This document shows, in pieces, positions 1 to 9,370 of a stretch of 32,857 bases of DNA. The notes under the pieces are model-generated. The model was not told where the DNA came from and searched no databases. It was given only the letters and a program-made list of their open reading frames with translations. How positions within the stretch are numbered: the stretch's first letter is position 1; each line of letters begins with the position of its first letter. The translations under genes and the position numbers were made by a program. The stretch comes from Actinomycetota bacterium (GTDB lineage: Bacteria; Actinomycetota; Thermoleophilia; Solirubrobacterales; JACPNS01). The stretch is taken from the NCBI GenBank assembly GCA_016219715.1, contig JACRKX010000018.1, positions 1-32,857 of the forward strand, in the 5' to 3' direction.

Positions 1-99
1 CAGCATGCGTGGCGACCAGCCGCTGACTTCGGCGGCTTCGTTGATCGTCAGCGCGTCCGCATCATGGGCGGCGCGTACCGGTGAGAGTGTGGCGGACAT
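1..99 (-). CDS. MerR-family-like transcriptional regulator, N-terminal fragment (truncated by window edge)
   Basis: Reverse complement from ATG at 99 reads MSATLSPVRAAHDADALTINEAAEVSGWSPRML; 'LTINEAAEVSGWSPRML' resembles the MerR N-terminal HTH. Only 33 codons visible. Confidence 0.5.
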   Translation of the reverse strand, partial: MSATLSPVRAAHDADALTINEAAEVSGWSPRML

Positions 100-114
100 C
101 GGGGGGAACCTTAC

Positions 115-136
115 CAAGGGTCTGTCAAGGATCTGT
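115..136. repeat. Two tandem 11-bp direct repeats (CAAGGGTCTGT / CAAGGATCTGT) upstream of the MerR-like start
   Basis: Read directly: caagggtctgt-caaggatctgt, one mismatch, 11-bp period. Confidence 0.5.
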
Positions 137-245
137 GAAGACCTTGTTTACGAAATTCTAAGTCCCGAGCGTCACCGATGTTGGCCGCCGGGGACGATCG
201 TTCTAGCTGCGCCGGCAGGCCCGCGGAGGCGGCCGAAAGCCAGGC

Positions 246-1316
246 TCAGCCGGTGATCGAGATCATCCGCTCGATCGGGATGCGGGCGCGCTCGGCGATC
301 TCGGGGGCGACCTCGACGTGGTACTTGTCGTCGCGCAGCGCGTCGCGCAGGCCGCGCAGCGTGATCGTCTTCATGAAGCCGCAGACGGCGCCCTCGGTGG
401 CAGGGATGAAGGTGCGATCGGGCGCGGCCTTGCGCAGCGGGTGGAAGATGCCCTCCTCGGTGGCGACTATGAACTCGGGTGCGTCGCTCTGCTTGACGTG
501 CTCGATCATGCCGCCGGTGGAAAGGATGTAGGTGCGGTCGGGGTCGATGTCGCCGCAGGCCAGGTACTCCATCGCGCTGGTCGAGCAGCCGCACTCGGGG
601 TGGATCATCAGATCGGCGCCGGGGTGGTCGTCGAGCATTCCTTGCAGGTCTGCCGGGCGGATGCCGGCATGCACGTGACACTCGCCCATCCACACCTTCA
701 TCGGGCGCTTCGTCATCTTCTCGACGTAGCTGCCGAGGAACATGTCGGGGCCGAAGAGGATCTCCTTCTCGTGCGGGATCGCGTTGACGACAGCGACCGC
801 GTTGGACGAGGTCACGCAGTAGTCGGTCTCGGCCTTGACGTCGGCCGTGGTGTTGACGTACATGACCACGACCGCGTCAGGGTTCTCGGCCTTCCAGTCG
901 CGCACTTGCTGGGCGGTGATGCCGTCGGCCAGCGAGCAGCCGGCGCGCGTGTCGGGGATCAGCACCGTCTTGTCGGGGCTCAGCACCTTCGCCGTTTCGG
1001 CCATGAAGTGAACGCCGCAGAAGACGATCCGCTCCGCCGACGTACTGGCGGCCTCGATCGAGAGGCCGAGCGAGTCGCCGGTGTAGTCGGCGACGTCCTG
1101 CACCTCGGGCACTTGGTAGTTGTGGGCCAGGATGACCGCGTTCTTCTGCGCGGTCAGCTCGCGGATCTCGGCCGAGAGGTCGGCGATCTCCTCGGGACCG
1201 GGAGACTCGGGCAGCGGTGGCGGCACGACCGGCAGCATGTAGGGCTCGGCGCGCAGCATGTCGCCGGTCTCGATGGCCGAACGCTCTGGCGTGGTGGTCT
1301 CTGACACGTGAGTCAC
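246..1316 (-). CDS. nadA: Quinolinate synthase NadA (GTG start)
   Basis: Translation has NadA-type motifs: AVILAHNYQVPEVQDVADYTGDSLGL, FCGVHFMAETAKVLSPDKTVLIPD, HPECGCSTSAMEYL, FIPATEGAVCGFMKTITL. Confidence 0.95.
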   Translation of the reverse strand: MTHVSETTTPERSAIETGDMLRAEPYMLPVVPPPLPESPGPEEIADLSAEIRELTAQKNAVILAHNYQVPEVQDVADYTGDSLGLSIEAASTSAERIVFCGVHFMAETAKVLSPDKTVLIPDTRAGCSLADGITAQQVRDWKAENPDAVVVMYVNTTADVKAETDYCVTSSNAVAVVNAIPHEKEILFGPDMFLGSYVEKMTKRPMKVWMGECHVHAGIRPADLQGMLDDHPGADLMIHPECGCSTSAMEYLACGDIDPDRTYILSTGGMIEHVKQSDAPEFIVATEEGIFHPLRKAAPDRTFIPATEGAVCGFMKTITLRGLRDALRDDKYHVEVAPEIAERARIPIERMISITG

Positions 1317-1442
1317 GTCGTATGTTCCGCCGCGGCGGCGACGGTCGCCGGCGCTGGATCGGAATGATTCTGGTGGATCGAGTTTAGTTGGAGCATTCGT
1401 AGACCATGTCGTATCCGGTAGCGTGAATTACGAGACTTCGTC

Positions 1443-2885
1443 ATGAACTCACGACGCGCCCAACTTCGAATCGTGGCGACTGCGACCTCGATCGCCTTGC
1501 TGCTGGCCGTCGCCCTTATGACAACCGGCACAGAACACGCCGGCGGCGCCTACCCGGGCGCCGTCAACGGCCAGATCACCTTCATGAGCACACGCGACGG
1601 CAGCGGTGGGCAGCAGGTGTTCGTGATGGGTCCCCGCGGGGAGAACCCGACGAACATCTCCAACAACGACGCCGTACCCGACGAACGGCCCTCGTTCTCG
1701 GCCGACGGGCAGAGCATCGTGCTCACGGGGCACCCAGACTTCACTAACGACGCCACGCCCAGCGAGGAACTGTTTCTCGTCAACGCTGACGGCACCAACA
1801 GACGGCGCCTGACCGCCACGCCGACCGACGAATCGCAGGGATCGATCTCACCTGACGGATCGCGCATCGCGTTCCAATCGTTCGCCAATCCGGGCTATCC
1901 GGAGCTGCATGTGATCGCCGCCGACGGCAGCGGTCGCTCGGTGTTGCTCGGCGGCGACGCGTCGAGCAGTTGGGCGGATCCGAAGTGGTCGCCAGACGGC
2001 ACCCGGATCGCGCTGACGCGGTACAGCCAGGGCGACGAAGTCTGCGTGCTGGTCGTGTCGTCTGTGGCGCTCACCTGCCTGACGGACGACACGAACGACC
2101 TCGCATATCAGCCCGATTGGTCGCCCGACGGATCGAAGATCGCATTCGTCAGAGACCCGTTTGTGATCGTCGGGCAGAAGGTCGAGAGCAATGCCGAGAT
2201 CTGGGTGATGAACGCGGACGGCAGCGGCAAGACCCAGCTGACGAACAATCCGCGTTCCGACAGTCAGCCCGCGTGGTCCCCGGACGGAACGAAGATCGCT
2301 TTCACGCGCCGGCCCCAGGGCGAAGACGGCGTGGCCGATCCCCAGTCCGGCGACGGCGAGATCTGGGTGATGAACGCAGATGGCTCGGGCCAGACGAATC
2401 TGACCAATCACCCGGAGAACGACGCCGACCCCAGCTGGCAACCGCTCGGAGCCAGCGTGAGCGGGCAGCCGCCGGCGTTCAGGAGCGAGATCTCGGTGCC
2501 TAACGTGCTGACGATCACGGCACGCTCTACGCCACGAGTGGCTGCCTCGCCGAGTACAAGGTTTCGGATCTCCAAGCCGGCCAGCGTAAAACTGGCGCTC
2601 GAACGCCGGGTGCTAGGAATCAAGCGGAAGGCCGGCGGCCGCACTCTCTGCCGGCCGGCGCAGTCGTCACGCGTCAGCCGCCGCAAGCGCTGCCGGGCCT
2701 GGGATCCCCAGGGTTGGCTGGTGCGCACGTCAAAAGGCGGTCGCAACCGCATCTCGCTTGCAGGTCGCATCGATCGCAAGGCGCTGAGGCCGGGCATCTA
2801 CAGGATCCGCGCCGGAGCGGTCGATTCGATTGCCAATCCGGCGCGCCAGCGCACGAGCAGGGCCTTCCGGGTCGTCAGGCGCTAG
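1443..2885 (+). CDS. Exported TolB-like/PD40 beta-propeller protein
   Basis: N-terminal signal-like hydrophobic segment followed by repeated 'xxWSPDGTKIAFxR ... EIWVMNADGSGxTxLTNxPxxDxxPxWSPDG' PD40 repeats. The DNA word gagatctgggtgatgaacgc recurs about 162 bp apart. Confidence 0.85.
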   Translation: MNSRRAQLRIVATATSIALLLAVALMTTGTEHAGGAYPGAVNGQITFMSTRDGSGGQQVFVMGPRGENPTNISNNDAVPDERPSFSADGQSIVLTGHPDFTNDATPSEELFLVNADGTNRRRLTATPTDESQGSISPDGSRIAFQSFANPGYPELHVIAADGSGRSVLLGGDASSSWADPKWSPDGTRIALTRYSQGDEVCVLVVSSVALTCLTDDTNDLAYQPDWSPDGSKIAFVRDPFVIVGQKVESNAEIWVMNADGSGKTQLTNNPRSDSQPAWSPDGTKIAFTRRPQGEDGVADPQSGDGEIWVMNADGSGQTNLTNHPENDADPSWQPLGASVSGQPPAFRSEISVPNVLTITARSTPRVAASPSTRFRISKPASVKLALERRVLGIKRKAGGRTLCRPAQSSRVSRRKRCRAWDPQGWLVRTSKGGRNRISLAGRIDRKALRPGIYRIRAGAVDSIANPARQRTSRAFRVVRR

Positions 2886-2895
2886 ATCGCAGGGC

Positions 2896-3729
2896 CTAGG
2901 CGCCCTCGATCACCATGCTCAGATCGAGCGCGGGCGCGCCGTGGGTGATCGAACCCATCGAGATGAAGTCCACGCCGGTTTCGGCGGCGGCGCGCACGTT
3001 TTCGACGCGGTAGCCGCCGCTGGCTTCGAGCTTGGCGCGGCCGGCGACCTGGGCGACGGCGGCGCTCAGCTCGTCGTTGCTCATGTTGTCGAGCAGCAGG
3101 TGGGTGGCGCCGGCGGCAAGCGCCTCGTCGATCTCGGCCGGGTTGCGCACTTCGACTTCGAGCGGCAGGTCCGAACCCTCGCGGCAGCGCGCGATCGCCG
3201 CCGCGATGCCTCCGGCCGCCGCGATGTGGTTCTCCTTGATGAGGATCGCGTCGTAGAGGCCTTGTCGATGATTGGTGGCGCCCCCGGCGGCGACCGCGGC
3301 CTTCTCGAGGGCGCGCATGCCGGGGGTGGTCTTGCGCGTGTCGAGGATGCGGCAGGCCGTGCCCTCAATCGCCCGCACGGCCTGCGCGGCTGCTGTAGAA
3401 ATCCCCGAAAGGTGCATCAAGAAGTTGAGCGCAGTCCGCTCGCCAGTCAGCAGCGCGGCCGCCTGGCCTGAGATCGTCGCGACCTCTCCCCCCTCGCTCC
3501 AGATGCCCTCGTCTTGCACGCGGGCGTACTCGGTGGTCGGGTCGATCTCGCGGAAGGCCGCCTCGGCGACGTCGTGGCCGAAGATCACGCCGGGCTGCTT
3601 CTGGCGGATCGTCGCGTGCGCCGGGGCGACGAGGTCGACGGTCAGCTGGGTCGTGACGTCGCCGGAGCCGACGTCCTCGGCGATCGCCATGCGCAGCAGC
3701 GGCAGGTAGTCGTCGGGCGTGAGGGCCAT
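2896..3729 (-). CDS. nadC: Nicotinate-nucleotide pyrophosphorylase (carboxylating) NadC
   Basis: Motifs AEDVGSGDVTTQLT, ERTALNFLMHLSGISTAAA, ILDTRKTTPGMRALEKAAVAAGGATNHRQGLYDAILIKENH, ISMGSITHGAPALDLSM. Confidence 0.95.
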   Translation of the reverse strand: MALTPDDYLPLLRMAIAEDVGSGDVTTQLTVDLVAPAHATIRQKQPGVIFGHDVAEAAFREIDPTTEYARVQDEGIWSEGGEVATISGQAAALLTGERTALNFLMHLSGISTAAAQAVRAIEGTACRILDTRKTTPGMRALEKAAVAAGGATNHRQGLYDAILIKENHIAAAGGIAAAIARCREGSDLPLEVEVRNPAEIDEALAAGATHLLLDNMSNDELSAAVAQVAGRAKLEASGGYRVENVRAAAETGVDFISMGSITHGAPALDLSMVIEGA

Positions 3730-3732
3730 GGC

Positions 3733-4894
3733 CTAGATACCGTCGTCCGCGGTGGCGCCGGCACGCTCGCTGCCGGCGCGCTCCGACGGCCGGCCGGCCG
3801 CGCGACGCGACAGTTCGGCGTGGACGAAGCCGTCGAGGTCGCCGTCGAGCACGCGTTGCACGTCGCCGACCTCGAAGTTGGTGCGGTGGTCCTTGACCAT
3901 TGAGTACGGGTGCATCACATATGAACGAATCTGCGACCCGAAGTTGACGTCGATCGCCTCGCCCTTCTCGGCGGCCAGCTCTTCTGCTCTTTTGGCTTCT
4001 TCGAGCGCGACTATTCGCGCGCGCAGCATCTTCATCGCGGTGTTCTTGTTGGCGCCCTGCGAGCGCTCGTCCTGGCACTGCACGACGATGCCCGTCGGCC
4101 GGTGGGTGATCCGCACGGCGCTGTCGGTCTTGTTGACGTGCTGCCCGCCGGCGCCGCTGGCGCGGTAGGTGTCGATCTGCAGGTCGGAGTCGTCGATCTC
4201 GATCTCGATGTCGTCGTCAACGAGCGGCGCGACCTCGACCAAGGCAAAGCTGGTGTGACGGCGATGGGCACTGTCGAAGGGGGACTGCCGCACGAGCCGG
4301 TGTACGCCACGCTCAGCGCTGAAGAGGCCGTAGGCGTTGTCGCCGTGAACCAGGAACGTGGCGCTGGTGATGCCGGCCTCGCCGCCGGCGGTGGCCTCCT
4401 TGAGCTCGACCCTGAGGCCGCGGCGCTCGGCCCAGCGAATCTGCATGCGCAGCAGGATCTCGGCCCAGTCCTGCGCGTCGGTGCCGCCGGCGCCGTCCTG
4501 GATCGTCACAACGGCGTCACCGGCGTCGTAGTCGCCGGTGAAGAGGCGCTCTTCCTCGATCGCGTTCATGCGAGTCTCGATCTGCTGCAGCTGCTCGTTG
4601 AACTCGTCGGCCATCGAGTCGTCTTCGAGCGCCATCTCGGCGAGAGCGCCGAGATCGTCGATCTCGCCGTTGATGGCGTCGAACTCGTCGAGCTTTTTCT
4701 GCAGCTTGGCGTGTTCGGAGCTGACCTTGGCGGCCTTCTCGGAGTCGTCCCAGAAGCCCTCCGCGCCCATCTGAAGTTCAAGCGCGTCTATGCGCGCGGC
4801 GACCTTGGGCCGGTCAAAGAGAGTCCGCAAGCAGCTTGAGCTGGTCGCGGAGCGCATCGATGCGCGTAGAGGTCTCGTGGGCGTCTAGTGCCAT
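3733..4894 (-). CDS. prfB: Peptide chain release factor 2, expressed by programmed +1 frameshift (frame-0 start at ATG 4894; shift at CTT TGA C, 4819-4813)
   Basis: Downstream frame has RF2 motifs (AGGTDAQDWAEILLRMQIRWAERRG, ASGAGGQHVNKTDSAVRITHRPTGIVVQCQDERSQGANKNTAM). Upstream frame from ATG 4894 reads MALDAHETSTRIDALRDQLKLLADSL then TGA at codon 27; +1 shift continues as DRPKVAARIDALELQMG. Confidence 0.92.
4813..4819 (-). promoter_or_regulatory. prfB: prfB programmed +1 frameshift site CTTTGAC (in-frame TGA at 4816-4814)
   Basis: Reverse complement: ...GCG GAC TCT CTT TGA CCG GCC CAA G...; skipping one T restores the RF2 frame. Confidence 0.9.
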
Positions 4895-5129
4895 CGATGG
4901 CGATCCTAGCGAGCGGCACTGATGCGGCCGGGGCCGACCGGGCACAGTGCCCAGCCGGCCTCCTTGCGGATAATCGGCGCGAGGTCCGCCCATACGGGCC
5001 CGCCGCTCTTTCGAGTCGGCACTGAATTGCCGTCTCGCAGCTTCTAACTGGTTAATGCCGCTGGCGAGGAATCTTGTGCGAAATTTCTCGCGCCCTGATG
5101 CAGTCCGCTGCGATACAGGCGAAAGCGGC

Positions 5130-5156
5130 CCGGGCCGGATCCGAAAACCGGCCCGG
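5130..5156 (-). terminator. GC-rich hairpin 3' of the RTX-like gene (possible terminator, no U-tract)
   Basis: CCGGGCCGG (5130-5138), 9-nt loop atccgaaaa, CCGGCCCGG (5148-5156); perfect 9-bp stem just past the stop at 5174 on the minus strand. Confidence 0.5.
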
Positions 5157-5173
5157 ACAAGCAGTCGTTCGCC

Positions 5174-6394
5174 TTAGGGGACGAGGTATTCGCAGGTGTT
5201 GAGGTCGGCGTCGTCACCGGCGTCGACCGAGTAGTAGTCGATTCCGCCCTCGCAGACCAGTTGCGTGTTGCCTCCGTCGCCGCTCAGATCGATCAGGTCG
5301 CTTCCCTGACCCGCCCAGATGACCTCGAACACGTCATGCATTTCGTCGGAAGCGGGCACGTTCGGGTCTTCGAGGTCCGATACGAAGCCAGTCGTCGAGT
5401 TGATGTCGAGATCATTCAACTCAAGGTGGTAGTCGACCCAGTCGACGCCGTTGCCGCCCGTGACAGTGTCGCCCTCTGCCGACGCGACGATCTGATCGTC
5501 GTCGTTCTGGCCGAGCATGTAGTCGGCTCCGCCTGCGCCGACGATGTAGTCGTTGCCGTCATTGCCGTAGAGCCAGTCATTGGACGAACCGCCGGTGAGC
5601 GAGTCGTCTCCACCCTGACCGTAGGCCTCGATCGCCACCGATCCGGCGGTGACTGTGTCGTGACCGGCACCGGCCCAGATCTTGCTCAGAGTGCCAGACA
5701 ATCCGCCCTCGAGCACGTCATCTCCGGAGCCGCCGGTGAGGTTCTCGATCGTGGTGTCAAGCGAATCGTCCTCGCCGCCCTCACCCATGTTGTTGCCACC
5801 GCCGAGATCGACGATCACCGGCTCAGTGCGCGACGCGTAGGTGAGCGAGTCCGTGCCTGTGCCGCCGTAGTAGTCGTCGGAGGCGACTCCGCCGTCGAGC
5901 GAGTCGTTACCGGCCCCGCCGACAAGCGCGTCTTCGCCGCTGCCGCCGGTAAGGCTGTCGTCGCCGTCCTCGCCGTACTGGAACGTCAGTCCGCCGGTGG
6001 CAGTGACGGTGTCATTACCGGTGCTCCCGTAGAAATTGAAGTTCTCGGTGGTGTTCGAGGTGACCTGATCGTTGTTGTTGCCGGCGTTTATCCGCACCGC
6101 GTTGATCGAGGCCTTCGGACACGTCAGCGAGTAGCCGCTGACCTTCGTGCAGACGCCCGTGACCGTCGAAATCGTGCCGAGTGCTTCGTAGAGCGTCAGC
6201 GTCGTCGACGTTTCGCTGATCGTGATGTTGTTCGTTTCGTTGGACGCCGCCGTGTAGATCAGGTAATAGTTGGAACTCGTCGCGCTGGACGCCGAAGCCT
6301 GCGCCGCGAACGCGAAGAACGCGCAGAGCGCGAGGAGTGCCGCGAGCACCAGGCGCGAGGCCCCGCGCCCGGCTGAATTGGACTGAAAATGCAT
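5174..6394 (-). CDS. Secreted RTX/hemolysin-type calcium-binding repeat protein
   Basis: ATG at 6394 preceded by GAGAGGGAAGAAA (SD). MHFQSNSAGRGASRLVLAALLALCAFFAFAAQASA signal peptide, then GGxGxD repeats (GGSGEDALVGGAGNDSLDGG, GGTGTDSL, GGSGDDVLEGG, GGSSNDWLYGNDGNDYIVGAGGADYMLG). ORF-track start at 6457 is upstream of the SD. Confidence 0.8.
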   Translation of the reverse strand: MHFQSNSAGRGASRLVLAALLALCAFFAFAAQASASSATSSNYYLIYTAASNETNNITISETSTTLTLYEALGTISTVTGVCTKVSGYSLTCPKASINAVRINAGNNNDQVTSNTTENFNFYGSTGNDTVTATGGLTFQYGEDGDDSLTGGSGEDALVGGAGNDSLDGGVASDDYYGGTGTDSLTYASRTEPVIVDLGGGNNMGEGGEDDSLDTTIENLTGGSGDDVLEGGLSGTLSKIWAGAGHDTVTAGSVAIEAYGQGGDDSLTGGSSNDWLYGNDGNDYIVGAGGADYMLGQNDDDQIVASAEGDTVTGGNGVDWVDYHLELNDLDINSTTGFVSDLEDPNVPASDEMHDVFEVIWAGQGSDLIDLSGDGGNTQLVCEGGIDYYSVDAGDDADLNTCEYLVP

Positions 6395-6502
6395 TTTCTT
6401 CCCTCTCGGTTGATTGCACTTGAAGGCGCCGCTCGCCGGTGGCGAGGTAGCGCTCACAGTTCAAATGCGGCTAGTTCGAGAGATTGGGGGAAATTTTCCC
6501 GG

Positions 6503-9370
6503 TCAGGGGACGATCGTCACGCGAACAACCCGCGAGCGACCGGCGTGATACGGCCATCCGTCCTGAGCCTGAATACGCGCTTGGAGCATGAGCCGAACCG
6601 GAAGCCCCCTTCTGCCGGTCGGAACCATTTCGCGGAAGTAGCCATCCGGTCCGACGCTGACCGGAATCGACCAACTGGTGCCGACCGCCATCACATGGAC
6701 CGGTCGGCCAAGCACGATTCTCTCTCCGCCCGTGTAGAGCCGGCCGCTCACGATCAGACGACCACCGCGGCGAACTCGCTCGTTGCTCGCCCGGAGGGTG
6801 AGCTTCGATCTGGTGAAGAACAAGACCGAGTCCTCGGCCGTCTTCAACAGCTCGTGGCGATCGAAGCGGGCAATGATGCGCCGGTTCACTCCAGGTTTGA
6901 CATGCACGCGAAAGCGGCCGTCGGAGTCAGTCCTGACGCTCGCGAATTCAACGCGAGTCTTCGTCTCGGTGCGCTGCTCAAGCAGTTTCACCGTTTGACC
7001 CGGTACCGGCTCGCCCTCGGGACCGGCCAACCGGCCGACGACCATCGCGCCGCGACCGAAGTCGACTGTCTTTTCCTTCATCGTCAGAACTGACTTGCAA
7101 CGACGCGCCGGTTTTTTTGCACAACGAGACGAGAGTTGCTTTTCGAACGCCAACGTCATCTCCGTCCGCCCGCGAACCGGAGTGACGATCGTCGCCGGCG
7201 CGCCATCCCAGCGGTTCGTCAGATACGAGACGTTGCCGACGTTGTCGACGACACGTGCGCGCAGCTCGTACGCGCCCTCCGGCTGGCTGGCGTCTGGGAA
7301 TCGGGCGTTCAGCTTCGCGACCGAACTATTTCCGACGGGAAAGTCGGGATCGGTGGTGAGTTCGGTCCACTCGCCGATGCCTCCGGCCGGCCGGTACTCG
7401 ATGGCGCCATCGCGGACGCCCGAAAGCTCATCGACCACCGTCACGGCGAGCAGTGTGGGGTGATCCGAAGAAGGCGATTCGAACAGACCGCCCGGCGCCG
7501 ACCGGTCGACGCCGATCCTCAGCGACTCGGGTTGCGAGACGTTGCCCGCAACGTCACTTGCGCTGAACTCGATCATGTGCTCGCCCTCGTGCAGTTCCGG
7601 AACCGCTTCGGTGCCTGGGTGCACCGTCGTCGAGTCGCCGACTTTCACGCGCACGTCTTGCACGCCCGAGCCCTCGTCGGTCGCCGCGATGCGCAGCGCA
7701 GTCGAGTCGGCAGTCCACGATTGATCGGTGAGGTTCGCGTGCGCCCTGGGCGGAGTGAGGTCGGCTTCGAAGCGGAGGTGTGCGGTCTCGCCCGGCACGC
7801 CGGCGCATGAGATCGCGCGCAGGTGCAGGTAGCGCGATCCATCGATGCTTCCGTTTGGAAGTTCGGCCTGCGCTACGTCGCCGTCGATGGTCATGGCCGT
7901 CGGCGCGTCGGAGTCTGGCAACTCGTCGACCGAGTAGCCATAGCCGCAGGTTCCCGACGCGGTCGAAGCCGGCTTCGTCCACGTGAATACATGTCCGTCG
8001 AGCAGTTGCGCGCTTCCCACCCAGCCGATCGGATCGATCTGCGGAGCGGGTGGAATGGCGGAGTCGAGGCCGACGAACGTGGTCATCGGGGCACTGCGGT
8101 TTCCGACTGCGTCAATCGTTCGCACAACGACGTCCCACCCCCCTGGCGAGGAAATCGTGACCGCTGCCGTGTTGATCGCCGCTCCTTCGATCCGCTGAGG
8201 GGCAGGGTTGGGTTGGCTGCCGCGCGGCTGGAAGTCGTACTCGGCGGCAACCACGCCGGAGTGCGGATCAGACAGAGACCTGCTCTCGGCGGTTTCACCG
8301 TTGTTGACCCAGTCGAGCGTGACCGACGAGTCGCGCACCCAACCGGAAGGCGTCGCTTCAGACACCGCAAGTCCCTCGGGCGTCGGACTCCGGCGGTCGA
8401 CGTAGAAACTCATGTCCGGAGCGGCCGCTCGAATTGAGCGGTTTCCGGCGCGGTCGTCGACGTCGATGTAGACCTCGTTCAATCCTTCGTTCCAGATCCC
8501 GTCTGCCGGATTGATCGTATGAAGCGCTTGGGCGGTGGTTCGGCAAAGCCCCGCGAATGCGAAGCTGAAGCACGGAACGGGCAGGGTCGGCACGTGCACG
8601 GGTGTGGTCGACCCCTTTTTTGAGACCGTCACTTGCCGCACGCCTGAATCGGCATCTTCGGCGTTCCACCGGTACTGAAACTGCTGCGCCATCCAGCCCA
8701 GCACCGCCGGCGATGTCGCACCCGGCCCGACCGTACTCGCGCGACCGGTGGGGCGCACGTCGTCTTCGAACTTGAGCAGGAGCTTGAGAATCTTCAGCTT
8801 CTGCGTGGGACCGCACGGCAGTTCCGTGCAGTGGGCCGAGAACCGCATCTCCGTCGCGCCGACAGGCAGGCCCGGATCACCCGGTGACAACACGATCTCG
8901 GGCTCGTATTGGCCTTCGGGAAGAGACGTCTGGGAGAGGGTGATCAGCTCTCCACAAGTGACGTTGCAGAAGCGAACTCCCTGGATCGCTCCGGCATTGG
9001 ATCCGTTGTTGCCGGCGAGAATCACCCTTGCCTCTCCAATCGTCAGTCCGGCCCGCGGAAAGCCAAATCTATTGGGGTAGATCCAGGCCATTTCCTCGCC
9101 CACATCCAGTGGCTCGGCCTCCGTCCAGAAGTCGATCGCCCACTCCGAACCGTCGTTGCGGCAGCTACCCGCAAGCAGCCAGTCGGTGGAGCGATCCGGC
9201 ATGGTGGTGACCCACTGAAGCCACCCCGGGTCCGCGCAGACGTTCACCTGATACCAGTTCGCCGCCGAAGCGGGACGAGCCGACGGACCGATCGCAATCA
9301 GCAAGGCGATCAGCAGCGCCAGGCAGCCAGCCTGGAAAACTCGTGCGGCGTTGTCGGTGAGGCTCTTCAC
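6503..9370 (-). CDS. Large secreted protein with Ig-like/bacterial surface repeats and C-terminal carboxypeptidase-regulatory-like domain (GTG start)
   Basis: Signal peptide (FQAGCLALLIALLIAIGPSARPASA); repeated 'DxAGNxS' beta-sandwich style segments (VDDRAGNRSIRAA, TIDAVGNRSAP, ASDVAGNVSQPESLRIGVDRSAPGG, VVDNVGNVSYL); C-terminal 'GRLAGPEGEPVPGQTVKLLEQ...VRTDSDGRFRVHVKPG'. Confidence 0.8.
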   Translation of the reverse strand: MKSLTDNAARVFQAGCLALLIALLIAIGPSARPASAANWYQVNVCADPGWLQWVTTMPDRSTDWLLAGSCRNDGSEWAIDFWTEAEPLDVGEEMAWIYPNRFGFPRAGLTIGEARVILAGNNGSNAGAIQGVRFCNVTCGELITLSQTSLPEGQYEPEIVLSPGDPGLPVGATEMRFSAHCTELPCGPTQKLKILKLLLKFEDDVRPTGRASTVGPGATSPAVLGWMAQQFQYRWNAEDADSGVRQVTVSKKGSTTPVHVPTLPVPCFSFAFAGLCRTTAQALHTINPADGIWNEGLNEVYIDVDDRAGNRSIRAAAPDMSFYVDRRSPTPEGLAVSEATPSGWVRDSSVTLDWVNNGETAESRSLSDPHSGVVAAEYDFQPRGSQPNPAPQRIEGAAINTAAVTISSPGGWDVVVRTIDAVGNRSAPMTTFVGLDSAIPPAPQIDPIGWVGSAQLLDGHVFTWTKPASTASGTCGYGYSVDELPDSDAPTAMTIDGDVAQAELPNGSIDGSRYLHLRAISCAGVPGETAHLRFEADLTPPRAHANLTDQSWTADSTALRIAATDEGSGVQDVRVKVGDSTTVHPGTEAVPELHEGEHMIEFSASDVAGNVSQPESLRIGVDRSAPGGLFESPSSDHPTLLAVTVVDELSGVRDGAIEYRPAGGIGEWTELTTDPDFPVGNSSVAKLNARFPDASQPEGAYELRARVVDNVGNVSYLTNRWDGAPATIVTPVRGRTEMTLAFEKQLSSRCAKKPARRCKSVLTMKEKTVDFGRGAMVVGRLAGPEGEPVPGQTVKLLEQRTETKTRVEFASVRTDSDGRFRVHVKPGVNRRIIARFDRHELLKTAEDSVLFFTRSKLTLRASNERVRRGGRLIVSGRLYTGGERIVLGRPVHVMAVGTSWSIPVSVGPDGYFREMVPTGRRGLPVRLMLQARIQAQDGWPYHAGRSRVVRVTIVP

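Noticed and set aside
318-1304. 328-aa + strand ORF antisense to nadA
   Set aside because: Shadow ORF; the minus-strand frame has clear NadA motifs.
2876-2906. Possible bidirectional terminator between the PD40 gene and nadC (ggcgc...gcgcc)
   Set aside because: Only a 5-bp stem with a long loop and no U-tract; too weak to call.
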